Under the pieces are notes generated by a model. It was not told the origin of the DNA and made no database searches. It saw only the letters and a list, made by a program, of their open reading frames with translations. A program made the position numbers and the translations under genes. From Lacticaseibacillus yichunensis (GTDB taxonomy: Bacteria > Bacillota > Bacilli > Lactobacillales > Lactobacillaceae), in contig NZ_RHOG01000018.1 in NCBI RefSeq assembly GCF_003946405.1, positions 1 to 49,699 on the forward strand: a DNA stretch of 49,699 nucleotides, given 5' to 3'. Shown here one piece after another: positions 1-7,923 of the stretch (position 1 is its first letter; each line of letters begins with the position of its first letter).

Positions 1-1
1 A

Positions 2-85
2 GCCCCGAAGCCCTCTAAGCCCTCTAAGCCCTCTAAGCCCTCTAAGCCCTCTAAGCCCTCTAAGCCCTCTAAGCCCTTAAGATAA
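2..85 (+). CDS. possible 3' end of a rightward gene with a (Lys-Pro-Ser)n tail
   Basis: One forward frame is open from the left edge and ends at a TAA at 83-85. It reads Ala-Pro, seven Lys-Pro-Ser triplets, then Lys-Pro-Leu-Arg-stop. Lys/Pro/Ser-rich tails are common at the ends of lactobacillar cell-wall proteins such as bifunctional penicillin-binding proteins, but nothing visible identifies the protein. Because the 9-bp unit is a multiple of three, changes in copy number would keep the frame. The reverse strand is also open through the repeat in two frames, so the coding call is uncertain. Confidence 0.35.
   Translation, partial: APKPSKPSKPSKPSKPSKPSKPSKPLR
8..77. repeat. 9-bp tandem repeat, seven full copies and a partial
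   Basis: The unit AAGCCCTCT starts at 8, 17, 26, 35, 44, 53 and 62, followed by a partial copy at 71. The full copies are identical, which suggests recent slippage or array expansion. Confidence 0.95.
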
Positions 86-157
86 CAAAAAGCCCCCTCA
101 AAAGAGGAGACCCATAAAAGCTTAAAACATAAAACCAACACCATTTGACAAATTTCC

Positions 158-197
158 AAAAAAAGCCGCGCCAGCATTTCTGCCGGTGCGGCTTTTC
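158..197 (-). terminator. intrinsic terminator of the acyltransferase gene
   Basis: A GC-rich stem (GCCGCGCCAGC with GCCGGTGCGGC, loop ATTTCT) is followed on the minus strand by a run of seven T. It lies 13 bp past the stop codon of the leftward acyltransferase gene. The plus strand has only four T, so it may also weakly terminate rightward transcripts. Confidence 0.85.
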
Positions 198-209
198 GCG
201 TCCCGCTTC

Positions 210-2201
210 CTATTTTGCGAGTATCGCCTTGGCGATCAAGCTTGCGTAGTACGGGTTGCCTGTTGGATTCATGTGGACTAGATCATCGTAGAACCAGTCG
301 CGGTGACTCTTGGCGTAGTCGTACCAGTCGATCACGGTCAGGTTCGGGTACTTTTTCGCCTCGCTGGCCAGCGTTGAGTTGACGTCGTTTTGCCAGGTCC
401 GCGTCGGCACGTGCACGTTGATCCAGAAGACTTGATGGTCCTTACCGATTGCCTGCACCATATCGTCGAACTGCGCCGTGGAGAATGGGCCGTTGGTGCC
501 CAGGCCGATCAGCACGATGTTCGCCAGGGCCCCGGTTGCCGCGTAATGCTTGACGGTACCGATCGAATCGACCATTTGCCGCGAAACTGTCGCGTCGATG
601 AAGGCTTTTGGAAAAATACGTTGGAGAATCGGTTTCCCATCCAGCATGACCGAATCGCCGATACCGGTGATGCCGATCGTCTGTGCGCGCTGCAATTGCA
701 CCTGGGTCAAGCCATATGCCTGCAGGTCCTGGTTCACGGGATGCTCGGCCGCCTTAGATTCCTCCGCGCGACTTTGCGACTGAGAAACCGAGATCGAGGC
801 CGATTTATCCTTGGCGATCGACTCGGACTCAGAGCGGGCCGCCGCGATGCTTGAGCGCGCCGCAGCCAGCTCCTTGGCCTTTTGTTTTTCGTCCGCCTTA
901 TTTTTCTTCAGCTGACGCGCCAGCGGGGAGTCGTCCGCGGTGTCTTTTGCCCCAGGCGCCTTGGCGACACCGACGAGGCCGACTGCCAGGATGATCAAGG
1001 CCAGGTAGGACACGACCCGACGGCTGATCCGCATTTTGCCAGACGGCGTGACCAGGGCCTTGAGGTAGGCGCCAGTCTGCCGAAAATCAAAATGCGCGAT
1101 CGGCTGCTCGATGAAGCGATACGACAGCTCCGTCAGCGCCAGGATGATCGCCACTTCGATCACCGGATACAGCACCGGATGATCGGCGACATCGCGGAAG
1201 CGGCTCTCAAAGAAGATCATGACCGGGAACTGGTAGAGATAAATGCCATAACTGCGACTGCCGATGTAACTGAACACCGGATTGGACAGCAGCCGGTCAA
1301 AATGCGCGGCCGGATGCGCGACCACCGCGACCAGCATCATCGTCAGAAGGGAAAACAGGAACATCCCCCCTTCGTACAAAAACGCACTTTGGGAATCGAC
1401 GAAAAACACCATCACCAGCATGCCAGCCAGCGAGACTGTGCCCACCCCGTCCAAAAACAGCCGACTGGTCGTGGGCATCGACTCCGAGAGTTTTGCGCTG
1501 GGCCACAAGAACGCCAGCGCCGCCCCGAGCAAAATGGAGAACACGCGCGTATCCGTGCCGTAATACAAGCGGCTAGGATCAAAGTTCGCGCCACTGGCTG
1601 TGTTGTGATACAGCACAAACATCCAGACGCCGGACACCACCGCCAGCACGAACACGACATTGAAGATCTGCTCGCGATGCTTGATCAGATACAGCATCGC
1701 CAGCACCAGAAACGGCCAGACGAGGTAGAACTGCCCCTCGATCGACAGCGTCCACAAATGCGTGAACGGCGACTCCCCATCTGCGTACCGGGCAAAATAG
1801 GACTGGCCATTCAAGATCTGCCACCAGTTATACACATACGCGAGGTTCGTGGCCACCATCAGATGCAAGTTGTGCAAGAGATTTTGCTGGAACAACACGA
1901 TATACGCACTGGTGGCAAACAGCACCGCGATCAACCCCGGATACAGCCGCTTGATGCGCTTGGTGAAAAATAGCTTGAGGTCGATGCGATGCGTGCGGCC
2001 GTATTCCATCAGGAGGCCATCCGTGATCAGATACCCGGAGACCACCATGAAGATCGGCACGCCGAGATAGCCGCCGCGAAAAAGATCCGGCCTTAAATGA
2101 TACAAAATGACACCGATCACCCCAAGCGTGCGCAGGCCGTCGAACCCTCTGATGTAACGCCGCTTGGGCTTGTTGCGAATTGCGTTTGTGTTAGTTGCCA
2201 T
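210..2201 (-). CDS. membrane acyltransferase with C-terminal SGNH domain (OatA-like)
   Basis: This is a 663-residue integral membrane protein. Residues about 15-420 form an acyltransferase-3 domain of about ten membrane spans, opening with the typical RGFDGLRTLGVIGVILYH segment, whose His is the expected catalytic residue. A charged Lys/Glu/Ser-rich linker (about 430-500) leads to an extracellular SGNH hydrolase-like domain with GDSVML (Ser), GLGTNG and DLVHMNPTG (Asp/His). Architecture and length match peptidoglycan O-acetyltransferases of the OatA type, which move acetyl groups outward onto MurNAc or GlcNAc and protect against lysozyme. The true acceptor cannot be told from sequence. The start is supported by GAGGATGG upstream. 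It lies downstream of obgE on the same strand with a 43-bp gap but has its own terminator. Confidence 0.88.
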   Translation of the reverse strand: MATNTNAIRNKPKRRYIRGFDGLRTLGVIGVILYHLRPDLFRGGYLGVPIFMVVSGYLITDGLLMEYGRTHRIDLKLFFTKRIKRLYPGLIAVLFATSAYIVLFQQNLLHNLHLMVATNLAYVYNWWQILNGQSYFARYADGESPFTHLWTLSIEGQFYLVWPFLVLAMLYLIKHREQIFNVVFVLAVVSGVWMFVLYHNTASGANFDPSRLYYGTDTRVFSILLGAALAFLWPSAKLSESMPTTSRLFLDGVGTVSLAGMLVMVFFVDSQSAFLYEGGMFLFSLLTMMLVAVVAHPAAHFDRLLSNPVFSYIGSRSYGIYLYQFPVMIFFESRFRDVADHPVLYPVIEVAIILALTELSYRFIEQPIAHFDFRQTGAYLKALVTPSGKMRISRRVVSYLALIILAVGLVGVAKAPGAKDTADDSPLARQLKKNKADEKQKAKELAAARSSIAAARSESESIAKDKSASISVSQSQSRAEESKAAEHPVNQDLQAYGLTQVQLQRAQTIGITGIGDSVMLDGKPILQRIFPKAFIDATVSRQMVDSIGTVKHYAATGALANIVLIGLGTNGPFSTAQFDDMVQAIGKDHQVFWINVHVPTRTWQNDVNSTLASEAKKYPNLTVIDWYDYAKSHRDWFYDDLVHMNPTGNPYYASLIAKAILAK

Positions 2202-2244
2202 GCGCCACCATCCTCAACTCCAAAAATCACAAAGACAAACGCCC

Positions 2245-3531
2245 TTACTCCACGAATTCAAATGTAAAATCATCGATCGCCACAAGGTCGCCGGATTTGG
2301 CCCCCGCTTCCCGCAGCGCATCGTCAACGCCAAGGTTCCGCAATTGACGTGCGAAACGCAGCGCCGAATCGTCGTGATCCAGATTGGCCATTTGGTACAT
2401 TTTTTCAAGCTTCTTGCCCGACAAGATGAAGGTCCCGTATTCGTCGCGAGTGATCTCGATCTTGTCTTCGTCTTGCTGGAACACGTAATCCGCCGGGACG
2501 GCCTTGGACTTCGGCTGCAGGGCTGGCGCGTTCTGCAGCGCCGTGGCGGTGTCTTGCATCAGCTGCGCCACGCCATCATGGGTGATGCTGGAGATCTGGT
2601 AAATGTGATCTTCCGGCACGCCATCCTTGAGCAGGCCCGCCTTGAACTCGGCAAACCGCTCCGCTGCACCTGGCAGATCCATTTTCGTGGCGACGACCAG
2701 CTGCGGCCGCTCGAGAATCGTGTCATCATACGTGCTCAATTCTTGGCGGATCTGTTGGTAATCGGTCAACGGGTCACGCCCGTTATCGGGATCCATTTCG
2801 ACCAGGTGCAAGATCACGCGGGTCCGCTCCACGTGACGCAGGAACTGGAAACCCAGCCCAACGCCATTGGACGCCCCTTCGATCAGTCCCGGCAAGTCGG
2901 CCATCACAAAATCGGACCCGTCGTCGAGTTGCACCATGCCCAGGTTTGGCACCAGGGTGGTGAACTGATAGGCCGCAATTTTGGGCTTCGCGGAGGTCAC
3001 CACGGACAACAGGGTCGACTTGCCGACAGATGGGAAGCCGACCAGCCCAACATCGGCCAGCACCTTGAGCTCCAGCGTAACATAGCGATGCACGCCGGGT
3101 TCGCCATTTTCGGCGATCTCAGGGGCCGTGTTTTTCGGCGAGACAAAATGGACATTGCCGCGCCCGCCACGGCCGCCGCGCGCAACGACCACTTCATCCC
3201 CCGGATTCACGAGGTCGCCGAGCTGCTCATGCGTGTCGGCATCAAAAACGGTGGTACCGCCCGGAACAGCCAGCCGAACATCCGTCGCCGCCGCGCCATA
3301 CATCTGCTTGCCTTGGCCATTACCCCCATTTTTTGCGTGAAAATGCCGCTGGTAGCGAAAATCCATCAGCGTGCGCAAGCCCTCATCCACATAAAGAATG
3401 ATGCTGCCGCCGCGCCCGCCGTCACCGCCGGCCGGGCCACCAAATGGCACAAACTTTTCATGACGGAATGCCACCATTCCATCCCCGCCTTTTCCGGCTT
3501 GAACTTCGACTGTTACTTGATCAACGAACAT
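2245..3531 (-). CDS. obgE: GTPase ObgE/CgtA
   Basis: This is a 428-residue Obg GTPase acting in 50S ribosome assembly and stress signalling. The Gly-rich Obg fold covers residues 1-158 ([18 protein letters not shown]). The GTPase domain follows, with G1 [10 protein letters not shown]3 DLPGL and an NKxD-equivalent ATKMD. A C-terminal OCT domain covers about 350-428, giving the usual Firmicute length. The start follows AAAGGAGG at good spacing. The leader is about 100 nt from an extended -10 promoter. No trace of the ribosomal genes that often precede obg is seen. Confidence 0.98.
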   Translation of the reverse strand: MFVDQVTVEVQAGKGGDGMVAFRHEKFVPFGGPAGGDGGRGGSIILYVDEGLRTLMDFRYQRHFHAKNGGNGQGKQMYGAAATDVRLAVPGGTTVFDADTHEQLGDLVNPGDEVVVARGGRGGRGNVHFVSPKNTAPEIAENGEPGVHRYVTLELKVLADVGLVGFPSVGKSTLLSVVTSAKPKIAAYQFTTLVPNLGMVQLDDGSDFVMADLPGLIEGASNGVGLGFQFLRHVERTRVILHLVEMDPDNGRDPLTDYQQIRQELSTYDDTILERPQLVVATKMDLPGAAERFAEFKAGLLKDGVPEDHIYQISSITHDGVAQLMQDTATALQNAPALQPKSKAVPADYVFQQDEDKIEITRDEYGTFILSGKKLEKMYQMANLDHDDSALRFARQLRNLGVDDALREAGAKSGDLVAIDDFTFEFVE

Positions 3532-3636
3532 CGGGCGCCTCCTTTACCTCTTTTGCACAACAAATTTACAATGTTCTCATCGTACGTGATGCAGCGGGCA
3601 ATTGCAATCAAACCTGCTCGCCACTTTTCTTGGTCT

Positions 3637-3645
3637 ATTATACCA
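3637..3645 (-). promoter_or_regulatory. extended -10 promoter of obgE
   Basis: On the minus strand the motif TGGTATAAT lies about 105 nt upstream of the obgE start. There is no good -35 at 16-18 bp, but the extended -10 TG can compensate. It is the only consensus-like element in the 270-bp gap. Confidence 0.55.
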
Positions 3646-3711
3646 GCCAGAGCGCCGGCGTGGGCGGCCGTTTGTCATATTTTTGTAACAATTCTGTTAG
3701 ACCGTTCCGGC

Positions 3712-3747
3712 AAAAAAAGGAACTGAGCAAAACGGCCTAGTTCCCTT
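3712..3747 (-). terminator. intrinsic terminator of the YtrA/ABC operon
   Basis: Read on the minus strand, AAGGGAACT pairs with AGTTCC(TT) around a 14-nt loop, followed directly by seven T. It lies about 60 bp past the ABC permease stop. Confidence 0.75.
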
Positions 3748-3806
3748 CAATTTCGTCTCGTGGTCTCAAGGACTTCCAGCTTTCCAATCAGCCTCAGCCC
3801 TATGAT

Positions 3807-4826
3807 TTAGAGCCGCGCCAGCCACCGCCCAAATCGTCCGTGCAACCGTCCGCGCAGGCCGAACACAATGCCGGCAAACAACAACAGCAGTGGCACTAAG
3901 ACTCCCAAGCGCGTCCAAGATAACGAATCCAGCAGCGCGAAGATAGACGCGACCCAGCTCAAGCCAAACAGTGGCCAATACAGATGCGGCGCCGTCAGGA
4001 AGTGCCCATCAAATTCCGCACTTTGCGAGCGATACAGGCGCTGTCCCAGCCACAGTAGGATTCCGCAGACGACTAACAGCACAATATAAAGGAAGAAACG
4101 TTCGCCGCCAGCGCCGAGGCCAAGCTGGACCAACCAGTAATCCACGCGCGAGAACGCCCCCAAGCCGAGCAAAAGCAGGAGCGGCGGCGCGCAGACGATC
4201 GCCACAAAGTTTCCAAACAGTTGCGCCACCACCGCGGCGAAGAGAAAGCAGCTCAGCGCGTACAACTCATTTAACCCGATCAGCGCCACGCCCGAAAAAA
4301 GCGTCATTTCATCATACGTCGCGCCGACGGCCAGTGGCATGCCAACCATGTCCAGCGCATACCGCACCAAGGTGAACAGGGCGACCCCGCCGCCATAGAC
4401 GGTCAGCCGGCTCCAGTACGCGTCCTTGCGTCGGCCCAGGCCAAACAGGAAGCGGTCAAACCCACTCAAGCTGTCCCATCCGGTGCAGATCAGGCCAACC
4501 ACGACCACCGCGATCAGCCAGACTGGGTCGACGGATTGCAGAAAATTACCAGTAGGCGCCCAGCCCAATTTGTCGATGGTGCTTTGCGGGTAATAGCGCA
4601 GGGCTTCTTTGCGCATCTTCGGAATCTCACGTTTCGCCTCGGCCGTCGTCACACCGGGATTGTCCCGCTTGTACTCGGCGACTGTGATCGGGGTGAACCG
4701 GTCAGCCTGATGGTAACTGCTGACGGCCTCGGCAAACGACACGCCCCAAATCACCAACATCACGCCCAACAACAAGAGCAGCACCGGACGATGGCGCCGG
4801 AACATCACTTTCATCATCTTACCCAT
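3807..4826 (-). CDS. ABC transporter permease of a YtrA-controlled operon
   Basis: The protein has 339 residues from the chosen start. One membrane span lies near residues 10-30, then an extracellular stretch of about 90 residues (SSYHQADRFTPITVAEYK...), then about six or seven spans, as in ABC-2 type exporter permeases. The start at 4826 (MGKMMKVMFRRH) follows AAGGGGAG and overlaps the ATPase gene by 8 bp, implying translational coupling. An upstream in-frame ATG at 4883 lies inside the ATPase gene without a ribosome site. It should pair with the ATPase encoded just upstream; the cargo is unknown. In B. subtilis the similar ytr operon responds to cell-wall antibiotics. Confidence 0.8.
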   Translation of the reverse strand: MGKMMKVMFRRHRPVLLLLLGVMLVIWGVSFAEAVSSYHQADRFTPITVAEYKRDNPGVTTAEAKREIPKMRKEALRYYPQSTIDKLGWAPTGNFLQSVDPVWLIAVVVVGLICTGWDSLSGFDRFLFGLGRRKDAYWSRLTVYGGGVALFTLVRYALDMVGMPLAVGATYDEMTLFSGVALIGLNELYALSCFLFAAVVAQLFGNFVAIVCAPPLLLLLGLGAFSRVDYWLVQLGLGAGGERFFLYIVLLVVCGILLWLGQRLYRSQSAEFDGHFLTAPHLYWPLFGLSWVASIFALLDSLSWTRLGVLVPLLLLFAGIVFGLRGRLHGRFGRWLARL

Positions 4827-5712
4827 GGACCCGCTCCCCTTCATTGTCTTGGTATTCGCTGCGGAACAGATCCGACAGCTCAAGTGGCAGCGGCGCAGCC
4901 AGAACCGGTTCGGCCGCCTTGACCGCCGCCTCGACGACCGGGTCGTAATCCTTGAACAGGACCTCCAGCACCCGCCCGCGCACGTTCAAGATCTGGCCGT
5001 GGACCCGCACCACCTGCGGAATCTCGGCGTCCTTGAACACCAGCTGCAACTTCACCGCTTTTTCGCGCAGCGACTCCAACTCGTAATCGTGGCTGATCGT
5101 TCCGTTCCGTAAAAACAGCACGCGGTCCGCCAGCCCATCCAGCTCGCGCAAGTCATGGGACGCGATCAAAAAGCTGCGGCCCTCATTGGCGACGGCTGCG
5201 ATCACATTTTTCACGATTGCCTCGCGGATAAACAGATCCAGCCCATCAAACGGCTCGTCCAGGCAAACAAACGGCACGTTGCTCGCCAGGTCCAGTGCCA
5301 TCACGACCAGGGCCTGGTACCCCTTGGATAACTCGCCATACTGCTTGCCCATCGCTAGATCGTGGTCGGCAGCCAACCGGGCAAACCGGCCGGCATCAAA
5401 CTGCTCATATGTCTCCGCAAAATAGCGGCTGATCTGCGCCAACGTGTTGCGCTTGAAAAATAAGTTGGCGGGGTCTATGTAAAGGAGCTGCTGGCGCAGG
5501 GCCGGATGGTGGCAAAGCGCCGCATCATCCAGAAAAACGCCGCCTTGTTGCGCGCGATACTGGTCGGTCATCGTCCGCATCAACGTCGTCTTACCCACCC
5601 CGTTGCGCCCGACCAGACCAAGCACTTGTCCTTGTTGCCAGCGAAAACTGACATCTTGCAGCACCTTTTTGCCTGCGATTGCGAGTCCCAAATGATCAAC
5701 GGTCAATTCCAT
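4819..5712 (-). CDS. ABC transporter ATP-binding protein
   Basis: This 297-residue ATPase is the nucleotide-binding subunit for the adjacent permease. It shows Walker A (GRNGVGKTT), a Q-loop region, a non-canonical signature LSKGY instead of LSGGQ, Walker B (VCLDEPFDGLD) and the H-loop (ASHDL). The C-terminal 80 residues are an extension typical of YtrB/EcsA-like exporters. The start MELTVD follows AAGGAGGA. The gene overlaps the regulator upstream by 17 bp and the permease downstream by 8 bp, so all three are one operon. Confidence 0.92.
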   Translation of the reverse strand: MELTVDHLGLAIAGKKVLQDVSFRWQQGQVLGLVGRNGVGKTTLMRTMTDQYRAQQGGVFLDDAALCHHPALRQQLLYIDPANLFFKRNTLAQISRYFAETYEQFDAGRFARLAADHDLAMGKQYGELSKGYQALVVMALDLASNVPFVCLDEPFDGLDLFIREAIVKNVIAAVANEGRSFLIASHDLRELDGLADRVLFLRNGTISHDYELESLREKAVKLQLVFKDAEIPQVVRVHGQILNVRGRVLEVLFKDYDPVVEAAVKAAEPVLAAPLPLELSDLFRSEYQDNEGERVHG

Positions 5713-6088
5713 TTGTTTGTCCTCCTTGCCGTGCATAGATCTGTGCGAGCCACCCCCGCACCGTGCCTTCACTGACCCCAGCGGCGCAGGCCTCGAGCAC
5801 CGCTGCCTCGACCTTGGGCCGCACCACATTGGCGGCAGCCTGCTGCGCGGCGTCGTCGGGTTCGGCGATAAATGACCCGAGCCCCGGCCGCATTTCGACC
5901 ACATGATCCGCCTCCAGCTGTTTATACGCCTTGGCGACCGTGTTGGGATTGAGTTTGACTTGCTGCGCCATTTCGCGGACCGACGGCAATTTGTCGCCGG
6001 GGCGCAAAATGCCTGTGGTGATCTGTTGTTTGACATCTAGGACCAGTCGCTCGTAGTACGCGAGATGACTGAATTGCTGATCGTCCAT
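5696..6088 (-). CDS. GntR-family transcriptional regulator, YtrA subfamily
   Basis: This is a 130-residue regulator. The N-terminal winged helix-turn-helix (about 10-75) contains LRPGDKLPSVREMAQQVKLNPNTVAKAYKQLE, shown here only to mark the GntR signature around residues 28-55. The short helical C-terminal part (about 50 residues) fits the YtrA subfamily, which lacks a large effector domain. The start is the ATG after AAGGAGG at 6088. A longer reading upstream would run through the promoter and operator. It probably represses its own operon through the palindrome at 6116-6138. Confidence 0.9.
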   Translation of the reverse strand: MDDQQFSHLAYYERLVLDVKQQITTGILRPGDKLPSVREMAQQVKLNPNTVAKAYKQLEADHVVEMRPGLGSFIAEPDDAAQQAAANVVRPKVEAAVLEACAAGVSEGTVRGWLAQIYARQGGQTNGIDR

Positions 6089-6115
6089 CGGTGGGCCTCC
6101 TTCCCCGTGTCTTAC

Positions 6116-6138
6116 GTGTACTATTATACATAGTACAC
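6116..6138 (-). promoter_or_regulatory. operator palindrome over the -10 box of the YtrA operon
   Basis: A perfect 23-bp dyad has arms GTGTACTAT and ATAGTACAC around TATAC. On the minus strand the dyad contains TATAAT, with TTGCCC 16 bp upstream as a possible -35. A dyad of this kind on the core promoter of a GntR/YtrA operon is the expected autorepression site. Confidence 0.8.
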
Positions 6139-6152
6139 TAAAAAGGGCAAGC

Positions 6153-6186
6153 AAAAACGGCCATTCTTTTTTTGAATGACCGTTTG
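6153..6186 (-). terminator. intrinsic terminator of the DUF898 gene
   Basis: AAACGGCCATTC and GAATGACCGTTT form a stem with one mismatch around seven T, with five T following on the minus strand. It lies between the DUF898 stop and the YtrA operon promoter. Confidence 0.7.
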
Positions 6187-6194
6187 CGTCGTGG

Positions 6195-6515
6195 TTAGTC
6201 GATGAAGCTCGTGTGGCTGACCTTCCAGTCCTCCAGCTTGATGAACACCCAGAAACCGTAGATGCCAAGGGTGATGATCGTCAGGAGCAGCCATTTGATC
6301 CAATTGCCAAACAGGCCGACCGCGCTGCCGGAAAAATGGAGCCGGTGCCCCTCGACGACTGTGTGATTGATCTTCCAGCCGTAAAGCATGCACAGCGCCC
6401 AAGGGTAACAGATTCCCAGGGTGACGATCGTGACCAGCCCGCCCAGCAGCGACCACCCGATGTAGCTCAAGAGCCCGCCATCGAAAAATGAGGTGCGTCC
6501 GTTTTTTTCTTCCAT
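6195..6515 (-). CDS. small DUF898-like membrane protein
   Basis: The product has 106 residues with two hydrophobic segments (about 18-48 and 70-92). Between them is the motif NHTVVEGHRLHFSG, which resembles the repeat unit of DUF898/YjgN-family proteins; full family members carry several such units, so this is a minimal version. The biochemical role of the family is unknown. The start follows GGAGGG. The gene is monocistronic, with a possible promoter TTGCTT-17-GACAAT on the minus strand about 60 bp upstream and its own terminator. Confidence 0.75.
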   Translation of the reverse strand: MEEKNGRTSFFDGGLLSYIGWSLLGGLVTIVTLGICYPWALCMLYGWKINHTVVEGHRLHFSGSAVGLFGNWIKWLLLTIITLGIYGFWVFIKLEDWKVSHTSFID

Positions 6516-6610
6516 AGAAATAGCCCTCCGTGTTTGACTTGATTGTCATCCACGCAGGGCCGAAAAGCAATCTATTTAGTTAACTACGTGCCCGATCAAA
6601 ACGGGCTGCG

Positions 6611-7708
6611 TTAGTCCTTCGTGGCATCCGCCAGACGGAACCCGCTCCATGGCTTGAGGTAGTCCAGCAGGAACAGTTCTTCCGGATGAATTTTGCCAAC
6701 GACATTGACGCGGCCGCTATTTGGCATGGCCTTCAGCGCGATCTGAGTCTCGCCCTTGTACTGGCCGAAGCCGACATTGTCGATCAGCACATCGCCGCGC
6801 TGAATGTCGACGGTGTTGTGGGCCGGAAAATCGCGATCGGCATACTTCACACGCGTCTGGGTGCTACGCAGGATGTACTCGCTGCGGTCCCCGCGATAGT
6901 TGTGATCGTTATCGAAGAGGACTTCATGCTCCAGTGGCGTAATGTCGGCAGCCGGCACGACCCGAACAACCGGGTAGTCGGCAACAAACGCATCGCGCGC
7001 CGCCTTCAATTCCGCCTCGCTGGCATAGGCATTGCCGATAATCAGATCGTTGATGGTATCCATCAAGACGTAATGCTTGACCTGCGTGGCGATCGGCAAG
7101 TCGCGATGGCTCTCAAGCGAGCACAGCCCATCTTGCGTCGGCCACGGGCCAAACGTGGCGTTGTGCGAATTGATGAACGCCGCGGTGTTCAAGTTGTACT
7201 GGGTGAACAGCGCCGTCGCCTGTTCGAAAAATGTCTGGCCCAAGCCGGAGAACTGATGCGGATAGAAGTTATGGGACCCCAGCAGGTTCTCGCGGTTTGG
7301 CGAAAACGCCATGATGTTGTCGATATAATGCGTTCCTTGAGACATATTCACTTCGATCTTGATCCCGTATGGATTGCGGGTCATCTTGGCCTCTTCCGCC
7401 CCGGTGAACCCAAGGTCAAGCCGCACGCCCCATGCCCCGAGGTCCTTGAAGAACTTCAGGTTGTCATAGGTGACGCCGAGCTGTTCAAACAGCGCCGGGT
7501 TGATGTCGACCATGACCTCCATGCCAAGCTCGTTGGCCTTGTCGATCACTTTTTTGAAGCCGGCCACGACCTCGTCTTTGTTGCCTTTGATCTCAAGCAG
7601 CGAGGTGAAGACGCGCTTGAAGCCGTATTTTGCAGCGAGTTCAAGGTACGCTGCGTCTTTGTCATAAGTAGAACGTTCTGGATAAACAGATACGCCGAGT
7701 TTTCCCAT
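6611..7708 (-). CDS. MupG-like (DUF871) TIM-barrel protein
   Basis: This 365-residue protein has an N-terminal TIM-barrel (MGKLGVSVYPERST, FTSLLE, MVDINP, VRLDLGFTG, GSHNFYPHQFSGL) and a C-terminal beta-rich domain from about residue 250, the DUF871 architecture. Characterised members (MupG of S. aureus) are cytoplasmic 6-phospho-N-acetylmuramidases acting in cell-wall sugar recycling. Others are only annotated as outer surface proteins, but no signal peptide is seen here, which supports a cytoplasmic enzyme. The ribosome site is AAAGGGGAG. It stands alone, without the usual murQ or PTS partners, and a GntR-like operator lies upstream. Confidence 0.85.
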   Translation of the reverse strand: MGKLGVSVYPERSTYDKDAAYLELAAKYGFKRVFTSLLEIKGNKDEVVAGFKKVIDKANELGMEVMVDINPALFEQLGVTYDNLKFFKDLGAWGVRLDLGFTGAEEAKMTRNPYGIKIEVNMSQGTHYIDNIMAFSPNRENLLGSHNFYPHQFSGLGQTFFEQATALFTQYNLNTAAFINSHNATFGPWPTQDGLCSLESHRDLPIATQVKHYVLMDTINDLIIGNAYASEAELKAARDAFVADYPVVRVVPAADITPLEHEVLFDNDHNYRGDRSEYILRSTQTRVKYADRDFPAHNTVDIQRGDVLIDNVGFGQYKGETQIALKAMPNSGRVNVVGKIHPEELFLLDYLKPWSGFRLADATKD

Positions 7709-7742
7709 GTGATGTCTCCCCTTTCATCGTCTAGGGTACCAC

Positions 7743-7758
7743 ATTGGACCAGACCAAT
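7743..7758. promoter_or_regulatory. GntR/NagR-like operator upstream of the MupG-like gene
   Basis: The 16-bp imperfect dyad ATTGGACCAGACCAAT resembles the ATTGGTNTAGACCAAT type of site bound by HutC-subfamily GntR regulators such as NagR of amino-sugar operons. It lies 35 bp upstream of the gene start, where it could control a promoter. The regulator is not encoded in the window. Confidence 0.5.
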
Positions 7759-7827
7759 GAAAGTGCTTCCCTCTTTTTTCATTAAAAACGCGTCCTGGTG
7801 TCACATTTTGCGGAGGCCCCTGACCGG

Positions 7828-7902
7828 TTTTGAACGGCCTTGCCAATTTTCTGAATGTTTTTGAACGAAATAGATTGCATTTGAACGAACCCTGCGTATA
7901 AT
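7828..7902 (+). promoter_or_regulatory. fruRKA promoter with repeated TTGAACG motifs
   Basis: The likely promoter is TTGCAT (7875-7880), a 16-bp spacer and TATAAT (7897-7902). Direct copies of TTGAACG begin at 7830, 7861 and 7881, with a related CTGAATG at 7851. The 10, 20 and 31-bp offsets place them on one DNA face. DeoR-family regulators such as FruR commonly bind such direct repeats, so these are probable FruR sites. Confidence 0.65.
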
Positions 7903-7923
7903 GACAATTGTGAGGTGAAGAAA

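Noticed and set aside
882-1973. Long forward open frame of 363 codons antisense to the acyltransferase gene
   Set aside because: Composition is Arg/Gln/His-rich and low in hydrophobics, as expected for the mirror of a GC-rich membrane protein gene; no ribosome site or family resemblance.
2164-3726. 520-codon forward frame antisense to obgE
   Set aside because: Mirror of a highly conserved gene; it runs through the obgE promoter and ribosome site.
6590-6606. GCCCG/CGGGC hairpin as terminator of the MupG-like gene
   Set aside because: It lies just past the stop but has no T-run on either strand; kept only as a weak possibility.
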